Shown: piece after piece, positions 21,062 through 30,599 of the stretch
How positions within the stretch are numbered: the first letter of the stretch is position 1
Layout: the number at the start of each line of letters is the position of its first letter
From: Apodemus sylvaticus
Taxonomy: Eukaryota > Chordata > Mammalia > Rodentia > Muridae
Reading direction: 5' to 3'
Assembly (NCBI RefSeq): GCF_947179515.1
Contig: NC_067473.1
Span: 100,591,782-100,655,781 of the forward strand
Length of the DNA stretch: 64,000 nucleotides
Notes under the pieces: generated by a model
The model's input: only the letters and a program-made list of their open reading frames with translations
Told to the model about the DNA's origin: nothing
Database searches by the model: none
Program-made: the position numbers and the translations under genes

Positions 21062-21370
21062 GTTTTAAGGTCAGGTCTCTTTTCATTTGCCCAGGCTGGC
21101 CTCTGGGAAGCTGGGAGCGTACCCAGAAGATGCCTTGTTTTCCCTTTTTCTTTCTATTTTTCTTTTTCTTCTTTACTCTCCCCTGTCTCTCCTCTTCTCT
21201 CTCTCTCTCTTTCTCTCCCCCCCCCCCCGTCTCTCTCTCTCTCTTCTTTTCCAACTTTCACTATGTGTCCCTGGCTATCCTGAAGCTTTCTGTCTACTGC
21301 AGCTATTGCAGTGATCCTCCTGCCTCCGTCTGGAGAGTGCTGCTATTACAGGCACGGGCAAACACATCCA
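21062..21370 (-). mobile_element. Diverged B1 SINE split by a pyrimidine expansion
   Basis: TTTGCCCAGGCTGGCCTC at about 21088 and ACTATGTGTCCCTGGCTATC at about 21260 flank a C/T tract (21140-21255) that includes a C10 run. It may be two decayed B1 copies rather than one. Confidence 0.45.
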
Positions 21371-21447
21371 ATTCTTTTTATATCTTTATGTGTCCTGTTT
21401 ATAGTTCAATGTTTGCACTTAGTTGAACATTTAGTATGCTATATATG

Positions 21448-21612
21448 GTGCTGAAGAGAAGATTCAGTGATTACAAGCAAGTACTGCTCTTACAGAAGAC
21501 CTAAGTTCAGTGCCCAGCACCCACACTGGGCAGCTTGCAACCATGCACCCGTGACTCCGGCTGACATCCACAGGCATCTGTACTCATATCCTTCCCTGTA
21601 TATTTAGGTGAA
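21448..21612 (+). mobile_element. B3-type SINE
   Basis: GGTGCTGAAGAGAAGATTCA, GTACTGCTCTTACAGAAGAC and CAGTGCCCAGCACCCACAC. Confidence 0.75.
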
Positions 21613-21689
21613 AAGGTACTGATCACAGATAACGCAAGAAGGTTTAGGAATCTCAGTAGTAGAGTACAGCCATTGGAGAGTGGAATTGC

Positions 21690-21800
21690 TGCCCGACTTC
21701 TTCCTTCCCTCTTTCTCTCCTTCCCTCCTTCCTCCCCACTCCTTCCTTCCTTTCATCCATCCATTTTTCTCCCCCCCCCTCATATTCTCTTTCTCCCTCA
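21690..21800 (+). repeat. C/T-rich tract
   Basis: Mixed CCTT and CTCC units with a C9 run near 21771-21779. Confidence 0.85.
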
Positions 21801-21814
21801 ACTTCTCATTTCTC

Positions 21815-21990
21815 TTTCTTTGGACAGTATCTGTGTAGCCCAACTTTGTTTCAAAAAAGTAATCTTCCTGCCTCATCCTTCCTGGTACTGGGTCTATTGG
21901 CATGCTCTACCACAGCAGGCTTTTTGTGTTTGAGATAAGTCTTGGCTGGCCTAGAACTTAATATATAGACCAGGCTGGCCTCAAACTTCC
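21815..21990 (-). mobile_element. Two B1 fragments
   Basis: TGTGTAGCCCAACTTTGTTT then CTACCACAGCAGGC, followed by CTTGGCTGGCCTAGAACTTA and AGACCAGGCTGGCCTCAAAC. Confidence 0.6.
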
Positions 21991-22121
21991 AGATGACTTT
22001 TTCTTTTAAGTGTGTAATTCAGTCATTGTAAGTATATATCCATACCACATTTTTTAACCAATACCACAATTTTAGAATAGTTTTAATACTTTAAAGTAAA
22101 CCTTTAGCTCTCTCTCTCTCT

Positions 22122-22306
22122 CTTTTTAAGTATTTTAGATTTTTATTAATGTGTTTGAGAGTTCTTCCTTCATGTGTATCTGTGCACCACAGATGCTGAT
22201 CCCCGAGGAGGCAATAAGCCTCTGTGTAGATGCCGGGAATCGAACCCAGGTCCTTCACAGCAACAGCTGCTCTTAACCACTGAGCCAACTCTCCCACTCA
22301 ACTCTT
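22122..22306 (-). mobile_element. B3-type SINE
   Basis: TTTAAGTATTTTAGATTTT, CGGGAATCGAACCCAGGTCC and TCTTAACCACTGAGCCAAC. The B1 described next was inserted just beyond its end. Confidence 0.8.
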
Positions 22307-22468
22307 TTTTTTTTTTTTTCTTTTTTGGTTTTTTGAGACAAGGTTTCTCTGTGTAGCCCTGGCTGTCCTGGAACTCACTCTGTAGACCAGGCTGGCCTCA
22401 AACTCAGAAATCCGCCTGCCTCTGGCTCCCAAGTGCTGGGATTAAAGGCGTGTGCCACCACTGCCCAG
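22307..22468 (-). mobile_element. Young B1 SINE with 16-bp target-site duplication
   Basis: CTCCCACTCAACTCTT at 22291-22306 recurs exactly at 22469-22484. Between them is a near-consensus B1 with a T-rich tail. Confidence 0.95.
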
Positions 22469-22879
22469 CTCCCACTCAACTCTTAATGTCAGCCCTCAGT
22501 GGAATAAAGAGTCTTCCATTCCCGTTAGATCTAAGCAAAAACTATTTTTTGTATTATCCTGAATATTTCATATAAATAAAATAATATACTTATTATGAGC
22601 ATATAACTGACTGCTTAGCATTGTACTTTTCAAAGTTCATTCATGTTATACATCATGTACCAGTACTTTTTTGTTTGTTTTCCGTTTATTTATTTATTTA
22701 TTTATTTACTTTACATTGCAATCGCAGCCCCCCTCTCGCTTCAGCCTCCCCTATGCAAAAATACTTTAATCCTTATTTTATTTCAGAGACAAGGTCTTTT
22801 CTAGCCAGTCTGTCTTTAAACTCTCTGTTTCAAAATTAATTAATTAAAATAAATAATTATTATAATAATGTTCTTACAT

Positions 22880-22960
22880 ATTTATGGTGTGTGTGAGTTC
22901 ATGTGTACCATCTCTTGTACATGTAGAAGTTAGAAGTTGAAAGTTGGATTGGTTTTCTTT

Positions 22961-23018
<58 letters not shown>

Positions 23019-23325
23019 TTCCTTCCTTCCTTCCTTCCTTTCTTTTTTTGAGAGAGGGTCTCTCTGTGTGTAGCCCTGGCTGTCCTGGGATTTGTCTGTA
23101 GACCCGGCTGACCTCGGCTGACCTTGAACTAAGGAGAGTACCAGCACTGCCCAGCTGGAACTCACTTTGCAACCCAGACAAGCCTCCAATGTGTGTCAAC
23201 CCTCTATCACTTCCCAGAAAGAGAATCTTTTCTTCTACCTGCTGTGAGATCTTGGGATCTACTCAGGCCATCAGACTCATGACATAAGCACTTACATCTA
23301 CGGATCCCTCTAGCTGGCCCCAGCC
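22880..23325 (-). mobile_element. RSINE1/B3 element interrupted by (CTTT)n and a B1
   Basis: The left part (GTGTGTGAGTTCATGTGTAC) ends at about 22955. The tract at 22958-23047 and the B1 at 23048-23155 (GTGTGTAGCCCTGGCTGTCC) follow. ATCTACTCAGGCCATCAGAC at 23256 continues the host. Confidence 0.6.
22958..23047 (+). repeat. (CTTT)n then (CCTT)n
   Basis: About 18 CTTT units, then about six CCTT units. This is the tail side of a reverse-oriented B1. Confidence 0.95.
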
Positions 23326-23715
23326 TTATTTTCTGTCTTGTGGGGATGCCCTGAAACTTGACTTTACTTCCCCTACCTTCCAAACACCGCGATTATACCT
23401 CATCAGTCTTCTTTGTCTTTTTACGAGTAAATAGTTTCTCATAAAGACACAGCTTATTCACCTGTCTGTTGATAAATGTTAGCCTTTGTTAGCCTCTCTC
23501 TCCCTGTCTCTCTTCATCGCTGTCTCTCTCTTAATGCAGTTGTAAATGATGGTCCTTGGGTATCATACTTAAAGGTAGAAATCTCTGGGTTAAATGGTGA
23601 CTCTATACTTAACTATTTGAGAAACCTCAGATCACACTTCAAAAGTGGCAGCATCCTTCTTGGTTCACACGGGTCACATAGACTTCTAAAACTAGAGAAT
23701 GTAAATGGTACAGGA

Positions 23716-23900
23716 CATGGCGCTGGTGCCTTTAGTCCCTGCACTTAAAGGAGGGGCAGGGAGGGAGAGCTTTAAGGCCACTGTGGTCTATTTAGCCAGT
23801 GCCAGGCCAATCAGGGCTAGGTAGAGAGACTACCTCAGATCAGACGAGCTGGAGAGATGGCGCCGTCCAGTCCAGCGCTTGCATGATAACCCGACTGGGA
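23716..23900 (+). mobile_element. Diverged B1 followed by the head of a B2/B3
   Basis: GGCGCTGGTGCCTTTAGTCC and CAGGGCTAGGTAGAGAGAC (B1), then GAGCTGGAGAGATGGCGCCG at about 23846 without a recognisable remainder. Confidence 0.55.
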
Positions 23901-24717
23901 GACACAGCAGCCGTGCCTTTCCTTTGCTGTTTTTTTAACATTTTCTTTCTCAGTAGGAAAGGGGCATCCCAGAAAAGAGTTGTGGGTCTTATGTTGTGTC
24001 TTCTACAAAGAGGAAGTCACTTTTTCACCTTTTATCGATACATGGGAACAGCCAACAGTGTATTCTGGAGTCTTCTGGCAGACACAATAGGCTTGTGCTT
24101 GCCAAGGACATGAACTGAATTCTTTCAGGGAAGCCCTTTGAACCTGAACCTGGGTAGCACTCATTGAGCGTGGGTCCTCATCTTAGAAAAGTCTTCATCA
24201 TCTGTAGCCAAGGAGGCAGAACCGATACAGGAGCCTGTGGGGTCTGCCCCAACCCTCAATTAAAAGGCAGTTTATGCAACAGGCCTTCTCTTGAAACACA
24301 GCCAGGGTCATTGTTGGGCTGAGGTAACATTAATTATTTTTCCGCTTGTCCGATTCCATGAAAAAGATGTGAAAATGGCCTGTTTGTGAAAGAGTGCAGG
24401 CAGAGACTGTGAGCTGATTATGTCAAACCTAGTCAGAGCCTTCTGGGTGTGGAGGATTGTAATCAACAGAGCATGCCAGCATCTGGGCCCATCTCAGGAG
24501 GAGCCCCAAGCCCCCCAGCAGAGACAGGCCCCCTGCTTTAACCCTTGCTGGCCTGAGCCCCTTTGCTTTGAGAGAGGAAAGAGATCTCACTCTCATCAGT
24601 CACCCCACACACAGCTAAGGAAAACCAGCGAGGTCAAATCTCCTTCACTATATTGCCTCCTTTCATTTGTCTTAAAAATTATAAAAAATATTTAGTTTAT
24701 ATTTATATAAACGAAGT
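23901..24717. other. Repeat-free block
   Basis: About 800 bp without recognised repeats. The part at 24300-24440 contains AT-rich clusters (TTAATTATTTTTCCG, GATTATGTCAAACC, TTGTAATCAACAG) of a kind often seen in conserved non-coding DNA. The frame 24420-24695 (91 codons) has no known domain. Confidence 0.35.
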
Positions 24718-24800
24718 CTGATATATGTGTGTATATACATATGTATACACATATATACATACACACATATGTGTATATGTGTTAAGTGTGTATATGGGCC
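24718..24800 (+). repeat. Alternating purine-pyrimidine tract
   Basis: ATATGTGT, ATACATAT and CACATATG units. Partly self-complementary. Confidence 0.85.
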
Positions 24801-25152
24801 AGTTGTGCAAATGAGTGACAATGCCCAAAGAGGCCAGAAGAGGGCATCTAATCCCTTGTAGCCTGAGTTACAGTCAGTCTGAGCTACCTTAGGTAGTACT
24901 GTAAACCAAAATCAGGTCCTCTGAAAGAGCAGTATGCACTCCTATCCACTGAACTATCTGTCCAGCCCTTTAAAAAAAGCGCATGTATGTGTATTTCTGT
25001 GTATGCCTGTATACTCAGAGGCCAGAGGAGGGCATCAAATCTCCTGGAGCTGAGTTGCAGTTTGATTGATTGTGAGCTGCCAGATGTGGGGGCTGGGAAC
25101 TGAACTCCATTTGTTTGCAATAGCAGCACTACAGAGCCATCTCTCTAGCCTC
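24800..25152 (-). mobile_element. Two B3 SINEs in tandem
   Basis: The first (24800-24968) has GCCAGAAGAGGGCATCTAAT and ends CCAGCCCTTT. The second (24970-25152) has GCCAGAGGAGGGCATCAAAT, GGAGCTGAGTTGCAG and GAGCCATCTCTCTAGCC. Confidence 0.85.
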
Positions 25153-25154
25153 TC

Positions 25155-25262
25155 TGATGGAAAAGAGCTCATTCTACAACCCAGACAGGTATGAACTTGT
25201 GTCCTCCTTCCTCAGCTTCCTGTAAGTCCAGTGGGCTTATAGACACTCGCCACCATGTCCAG
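25155..25262 (-). mobile_element. B1 SINE fragment
   Basis: GAGCTCATTCTACAACCCAG and CGCCACCATGTCCAG in reverse. Confidence 0.6.
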
Positions 25263-25274
25263 TTGGATTGTTTC

Positions 25275-25385
25275 CTTGATTCAATAGCAGTGTCTCACAA
25301 CCTGAGTTTGATTCCTGGAACCTGTATGATAGAAATACAGCACTGACTCCTCCAAGCTATCGTTTGACCTACACAATTGTACTAT

Positions 25386-25470
<85 letters not shown>

Positions 25471-25480
25471 AATAAATAAA
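25275..25480 (+). mobile_element. RSINE1-type SINE with (CA)n(GA)n tail
   Basis: ACCTGAGTTTGATTCCTGG is followed by a decayed middle, then (CA)n from 25388 to about 25419, (GA)n to 25467, and AATAAATAAATAAA. Confidence 0.65.
25388..25467 (+). repeat. (CA)n(GA)n compound microsatellite
   Basis: About 16 CA units followed by about 24 GA units, uninterrupted. Confidence 0.95.
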
Positions 25481-25749
25481 TATAAAACCCTCTAAAGTCA
25501 TACAGGCTTTGCATTTGTGAGTCTCCCGATTCTGCCTTTTGATTGCCAGGATGTTGTATAAAACATGAAGGCACAGGTGTCTGCTACTATGCCTGACTTA
25601 ATCACCTGTCTGTCAGTCTGTCTGTCTATCTATCTGTATCTTATCATTCCTTAGGTACAGAGCATGATCCATATTTGTTATTCAAATAATGATAACTAAA
25701 TGTGTCATTCAATAAATTAAATAATCAAGAGCAAGCTAACTAAAAAGCA

Positions 25750-26030
25750 TGAGATTGTTTTACATGTTTAATTATTTTGTGTATGATGTATATGAGGACA
25801 TAGGCTACCTGCCATGGCTGTATCTGGAGGTCTACCTTGTTTGAGGCAGGATTTCTCTCATTTGCTGCCACACTGCACACTCTAAGCAAGGTAACTCGAA
25901 TATTTAAGGGAAATCACCTACCATGTTTTGGTAGGGGTCCCAGGACTAGAGATGTATACCCTGGTGTCTGGCTTTTCTATGGGCTCCAGGATTCTAAATC
26001 CAGATCATCAGGCTCATAAGAAATCATAAC
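25750..26030 (-). mobile_element. Compound rodent SINE
   Basis: TTGAGGCAGGATTTCTCTCA, GGTCCCAGGACTAGAGATG and CATCAGGCTCATAAG follow the same order as the fuller element at 53.56-53.88 kb. Confidence 0.5.
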
Positions 26031-26034
26031 CTTC

Positions 26035-26265
26035 AGGAATCAGAAGCAGACACAGGAGGTTAGACACAGATTCCAGTTCCAGGTCAGCCAGGACTACATA
26101 TCAAGATCCTCTCACAAAAAGATTAAAATGTCTGGGGTAGTGGTGCTTGTCTATAATTCCAGCACTTGGGAAATGGAACCAGAAGGACAGAGTTCAAGGT
26201 CATCCTCTGATACATAGAGAATTAGAGAGCAGCCTGGGCTGCGTGAGAGCCTGCCACAGGTAGAA
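26035..26265 (+). mobile_element. Two B1-like fragments
   Basis: TTCCAGGTCAGCCAGGACTA at about 26075, then CTATAATTCCAGCACTTGG and GAGTTCAAGGTCATCC. Confidence 0.6.
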
Positions 26266-26281
26266 GAGGGTAAGGAGGAGG

Positions 26282-26348
26282 GACAGGATGTAGTTCCATG
26301 ATAGAGTAGTTGCCTCACGTGTGTGAGACCCTGGGCTCAATATCTATT
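26282..26348 (+). mobile_element. ID-like SINE
   Basis: GGATGTAGTTCCATGATAGA and GACCCTGGGCTCAATA. Confidence 0.5.
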
Positions 26349-26526
26349 CATCTTTGAAACTTCCTGAATATCCCGTGCTTTTCGGTTTTATGTCTCCTTA
26401 TGCATACACAGATGCTTGGTTAGTATCCAGTGAACTTTACTTCTCAAATTAGCATGCGGAGAATCATCTGGGAAGGAAAGCTCCCAGTGAAGAACTGCTC
26501 AGAGCAGATCGGCCCACGGGCATGTG

Positions 26527-26930
26527 TGCTGGCTAGTTTTCTGTTACCTTGATACAAACTAGAGTCATTTGTAAAGAGAAAACCTTAACTTAGAAAATGT
26601 CCTCATCAGACTGGCCTGTGGGCAACTTTATTGTGAATTTCCTTGCTTAATGTGATCATTGCTGTGAGAGTGCCTAGCTCACTACAGTAATGCCAACCCT
26701 GGGCTGATGGTCCTGGGTGCTATAACAAGCAGGCTGAGCAGGCCATGAGGAGCAAGCAGATAGGCAGCACTCTTTCATGGCTTCTGTTTCAGTTCTTGCC
26801 TCTAGGTTCCCACCTTGAGTTTCTGCTCTGACTTCCCCAGATAAAGGACCATAAGCTGTAAGATGAAATAAGTCTTTTCCTTCCAAATTGCCCTTGGTCA
26901 TGGTGCCCTTGGTATCTGTCTGTAAGGGAT
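26527..26930 (+). mobile_element. MaLR (MT-type) LTR
   Basis: TGCTGGCTAGTTTTCTGT, ACAAACTAGAGTCATTTG, GGTGCTATAACAAGCAGGCT and GATGAAATAAGTC, in the order typical of this rodent ERVL-MaLR LTR. No internal sequence is present. Confidence 0.8.
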
Positions 26931-27413
26931 TGTCTTGCTTGTTGATTGATAGGAAGGCTCAACCTGCTTAGGAGGCGCCATCCCTAGACAGGTGGTCATG
27001 GGCTATATAAGGATGCTAGCCTGCTAACCATGAACCTGTGTGTGAGTCAGAAAGCCAGCGAGCAGTGCTCCTCCATCGTTCTTGCCTTGAGGTTCCTGTC
27101 TTGAATTCCTACCCTGACCTCTTTAGATGATGGATGTGGCCTGAGAGTTACAAGATGAAATAAACCTTTCCTCCCCTAAGTTGCTTTTGATAACAGTATT
27201 TGGGCTTTGTGTTTATTTAGTTTGAGTGTGTGTGTGTGAGACACAGATGAGTTCAGAAGAGGGCACTGGATCCCCGAAGCTGGAGTAGTTGTAAGCTGCC
27301 TCAGTGTGTGTTTGCAGACCAAACCCAAAGATCTGTGAATGCTCTTAACTGTTGAGTCATTTCTCCCATCTGGTTAGAGTGTCCTATCACAGCAACAGAA
27401 AAAAACTACAACA
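26931..27413 (+). mobile_element. Second MaLR LTR, split by a B3
   Basis: GGCGCCATCCCTAGACAGGT, GGGCTATATAAGGATGC, GATGAAATAAACCTTTCC and, after the B3 insert, TATCACAGCAACAGAAAAA. It abuts the preceding LTR, in the same orientation. Confidence 0.75.
27213..27380 (-). mobile_element. B3 SINE inside a MaLR LTR
   Basis: GAGTGTGTGTGTGTGAGAC, CAGAAGAGGGCACTGGATCC and CTTAACTGTTGAGTCATTT in reverse. Confidence 0.8.
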
Positions 27414-27544
27414 GCTAGACATTAAACCTGCCCAAAACCATTTTTTTAAGAAATGAATTTTAAATCATGTTTCACTGAAAACATTCTTGAGATGTCTATA
27501 TTTATCTTGAGACAGTAATCTCAATGTGAAAATACATGCCCATT

Positions 27545-27850
27545 GAAGTGTGACAGTCCGTACCTGTGGTTTAGAACATAGATGGCAGGGGAGTCAGGAG
27601 TTCAAGGTTAGTCTTGGTTATATTAGGTCTGCCTTAAAAAACCTTTATGACGACGGGGAATGCTCAACTGGCAAAGCGTTGGCTGGCATGCAGGAAGCTT
27701 TGGCTTAATATCTAACACCGTAAAACCACGCACAGTGGTACATGCCTATAATCCCAGCATTCGCTTTGACGGCCAAAGTAGAGAATTTGGGAGACAGGGT
27801 ATTTCAGGCTAGTTGGGCTAGATAGTGAGACAATCTCAAATGCAAATAAA
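27545..27850 (+). mobile_element. B1 fragment and B4 SINE
   Basis: 27545-27640: AGGAGTTCAAGGTTAGTC. 27648-27850: GGGAATGCTCAACTGGCAAA (ID-like) and CCTATAATCCCAGCATTCG (B1-like). Confidence 0.65.
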
Positions 27851-27937
27851 CAGAAACTATTCGCTTCTTCTATACGGTGGTCCTGTGCTTAGCCTCCATT
27901 TTATTTCCCCACATATCAGTTACCTACAAGAAACCAG

Positions 27938-28060
27938 AGTCTGGCTGGGCTTGTAGGCTTGTAATCCTCGGAGGTGGAGGTAGGAGGATCAGTGGCTCAT
28001 GGTCAGTCTTGATATACAGCAATTAGGCCAACCTGGGACCTTGATTCAAAACAAAAACTT
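27938..28060 (+). mobile_element. Diverged B1/PB1-like SINE
   Basis: CTGGCTGGGCTTGTAGGC, CTTGTAATCCTCGGAGGTGG and GGCCAACCTGGGACC. Confidence 0.55.
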
Positions 28061-28248
28061 TGAAAATTAAATTGTCTCTGCTGGAAAGGCAAGGCAAGTG
28101 AGAATGTCTTGTTCTGTAGCCCAGATTAGCCTATGCCACAGTGAACTCAGCCCAGTGCATATAATTTTTTTCTTCTACGGCTGGGACATTTAATATCCTA
28201 TTACAGAAATTACTGTTTAACCCAAGGTCAAGAATATTTTATACAGAC

Positions 28249-28279
<31 letters not shown>

Positions 28280-28434
28280 AGTACACTGTAGCTGAAGGGG
28301 GCTTAAAAAGAGAGAAGGGAGTTTAGGGAGTGTGGCACACGGCAGTGTGGGGGAAGGGGGTGCCTAGGCGGGTCCATGCTCAGGCACCTCTCCCCCTGAG
28401 GACCACAGGCACACAGACATGGTATAGAATAGAG

Positions 28435-28440
28435 TTTATT
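28435..28440 (-). terminator. LTR polyadenylation signal
   Basis: TTTATT on the plus strand is AATAAA on the minus strand, inside the solo LTR about 230 bp after its TATA box. Confidence 0.6.
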
Positions 28441-28464
28441 CAGGGTAGAGGATGGGAGTTAGAG

Positions 28465-28467
<3 letters not shown>

Positions 28468-28525
<58 letters not shown>

Positions 28526-28534
28526 AGAGAGAGA
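28468..28534 (+). repeat. (GA)n microsatellite
   Basis: About 30 GA units within the LTR; the flanks are also purine-rich to about 28660. Confidence 0.95.
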
Positions 28535-28671
28535 AGAGAGAAGAGAGTAGATAAGTGGAGGCCGGCCATGACCACATGGAGAGAGGGGGGAGGGGAGGAG
28601 AGCCCAAGAGGGGCAGAGAGGCTGAGCGATGAGAGAGAGCAATGAGAGAGAGAGGGGAGGGGCAAGTAGCC

Positions 28672-28681
28672 CCTTTTATAG
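28672..28681 (-). promoter_or_regulatory. LTR TATA box
   Basis: CCTTTTATAG on the plus strand reads CTATAAAAGG on the minus strand, in the U3 part of the solo LTR. Confidence 0.6.
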
Positions 28682-28964
28682 TGGGCCAGGTCTATGGGGC
28701 GGGGCATACCTGGCTGTTGCCAGGTAAGTGTGGGGTGGAGCTTAGACAGAATACTAACAGTAGCTGTCTTCAGACACACCAGAAGAGGGCATCAGATCCC
28801 ATTACAGATGGTTGTGAGCCACCATGTGATTGCTGGAAATTGAACTCAGGACCTGAAGAAGAGCAGTCAGTGCTCTTAACCACTGAGCCATCTCTCCAGC
28901 CCCTACCTTTTTTTTAAGGTTCTAAAAGAAGTCTATAAGTTATGTGTGTGTTTTTTAAATTACT

Positions 28965-29085
28965 TTATTGATTGATTGATTGATTGGTGGGGTGTGTCCA
29001 CCTGTCATGATGCCTGTGTGAACATCAGAGAACAACTTCAAGAAGTTGTTTTGCTTACCTATGTAGCTTTGAAGGATGGACTGCA
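28965..29085 (-). mobile_element. RSINE1-type fragment after (GATT)n
   Basis: GATTGATTGATTGATTGG, then CATCAGAGAACAACTTCAAG and GAAGGATGGACTGCAGGTCC. Confidence 0.5.
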
Positions 29086-29484
29086 GGTCCTCCAGTTCGG
29101 CCATAGCATTTCCCATACTGAGCCCTCTCCCTGGCTCCCTGCTCTGCAGTTTTAGCTTTTACATGTAAGAGGTTTACAATCAGGACCTCAGCACACCTCA
29201 CCCAAGATCCTATCCCTCCGACTGAGCTCAGAGAGGACCTCACAGTCTGATTCAGTCTTGAACCCCAGGCAGACTAACTTCTGCATCAAAGAGAGTATCT
29301 TGCCTAACAGTCACCAGGTGAAAGTGACTTCCCAAATAACGCCAAGTTATGAGATTGCGTAGGTCTCTGAGATACGGCCCCTATGTGAATCCAGATGCAT
29401 TAAAACCTGAGGGGGTTATATTTAGTTATTTTTTTAAAAAAACTTTTCCTCTCTCTTTCCCTCCCTTTCTCCTTCCCTTCTTTC
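29086..29484. other. Single-copy DNA
   Basis: No gene or repeat recognised, except a T/C-rich tract at 29443-29490. Confidence 0.35.
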
Positions 29485-29640
29485 TTTCTCTGTGTGCACA
29501 TGCATGCCTTGGTGCTCATGTAGAGGTCAGAGGTCAACTTGTAAGAGTCAGTTCTCTCCTTCCACTGTGTGGGCCCCTAACCCAAGTCCTCTGGTGTGGA
29601 GACCAGCGCCTTTACCTGTCACCCAGCTCGGTAGCCTCCA
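29485..29640 (-). mobile_element. RSINE1-type SINE
   Basis: GTAGAGGTCAGAGGTCAACT, GTCAGTTCTCTCCTTCCAC and CAGCGCCTTTACCTGTC in reverse. Confidence 0.75.
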
Positions 29641-29879
29641 GTGACTTAGGTTTTTTTTTAAACTGGCTTAAAGTAGGAATTTCAGAATTTGATTTTCCAA
29701 GTTCTAAGTGAGTAATTTTTCAGTATTGTTCATGATAAACTGTCTTTGTTATACAACACCTAGATTGGCTTGTACTTTTGGTTTTGCTTTGATTTTTGGT
29801 GTGCGTGTGTCTATGTCTGTGTGTGTCACTGTGTGTGTCTCTGTGTGTGCATGCATGTAATTTTTGCTTGTATAATAAT

Positions 29880-30115
29880 GTATCTCTTTTTCTTTTCCTC
29901 CTTGTTTCTGCTTTCCTTCCTTCTTTCCCTCCCTCTCCTTTTTTTCCCTTCTTTCTTTCCTTCCTTTCTCTTTCTACCTCCTTTCTTTCATTCCCTTTTT
30001 GCTTTGGGGGAGAATTTTTCCCTAGCTAGCCCAAGGCTGTCCTAGAACTTGTTATGTAGCTCAGGATGGCCTCTGACCCAAGATCTTCCTGTCTCAGTCT
30101 GTGGAGTACACAATA
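29880..30115 (-). mobile_element. Pyrimidine tract and B1 SINE
   Basis: C/T tract at 29884-29998. Then CCTAGCTAGCCCAAGGCTGT, TAGCTCAGGATGGCCTCTG and decayed reverse B1. Confidence 0.6.
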
Positions 30116-30129
30116 TCTCCAGAGGCTAT

Positions 30130-30335
30130 TATTATTATTGATTGATTGATTGATTTTATTTGGAGGGGGAGGCATGCATACATGCTGGCCATGGTATATA
30201 TGTGAGGGTCTTAGGATGCTGTGGGAGTGAGTGGGTTCTCTCTTTCTGCCATGCGGGTCCTGTCAACTAAATTACGATGGTCAGCCTTGATGGCAAGGCT
30301 CTTTACCTGATGAGCTATCTCACTGTCATTCTGCT
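30130..30335 (-). mobile_element. RSINE1-type SINE
   Basis: (GATT)n start, GTGGGTTCTCTCTTTCTGCC, TGATGGCAAGGCTCTTTACC and GATGAGCTATCTCACTG. Confidence 0.7.
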
Positions 30336-30344
30336 TTTAAGGAG

Positions 30345-30470
30345 ATATATTTAAGGCAGACACAGAGGCATATAGGACTGCTGCAAGCGCAAGGCCAGCC
30401 TAGACCATACATCAAGTACCAGACCAGCCACGGTGAGACCTTGTCTGGAAAGAGAGAAAGAGAAGAGCAA
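30345..30470 (+). mobile_element. Diverged B1 SINE
   Basis: GCAAGGCCAGCCTAGACCAT and GTGAGACCTTGTCTGG near its 3' end. Confidence 0.6.
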
Positions 30471-30476
30471 GAAACA

Positions 30477-30584
30477 CAATGCACCGGGTACTCCTCACAT
30501 CTCATCACAAGATAGCCAATGAGTCCCTCACAATGCATGGGGTACTCGTCACATCTCATCACAAGATAGCCAATGAGTCCCTCT
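30477..30584 (+). repeat. 54-bp tandem duplication
   Basis: Unit 30477-30530 is repeated at 30531-30584 with about four differences. Both contain CATCTCATCACAAGATAGCC. As 54 is a multiple of three, an open frame passes through both (30479-30862), but no gene context supports it. Confidence 0.95.
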
Positions 30585-30599
30585 CTCTGAGGTTCGCTG

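Larger units (their letters stand above)
28294..28759 (-). mobile_element. ERVK-type solo LTR
   Basis: Bounded by GTAGCT at 28288-28293 and 28760-28765, a 6-bp target-site duplication as expected for ERVK (ends uncertain by one base). In sense (minus) orientation it starts TGTTAGTATTC, has a TATA box (CTATAAAAGG), a TC tract and AATAAA. It has no internal viral genes. Confidence 0.9.
28240..28906 (-). mobile_element. B2 SINE split by an ERVK-type LTR
   Basis: GAGTACACTGTAGCT up to 28293 continues at 28760 with GTAGCTGTCTTCAGACACAC, GAAGAGGGCATCAGATCC and GAGCCATCTCTCCAGCCCC. The left edge is a (TG)n run at about 28255-28279. Confidence 0.9.

Noticed and set aside
20782..21426. 214-codon plus-strand frame
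   Set aside because: It reads through (CCTT)n, another C/T tract and B1 sequence.
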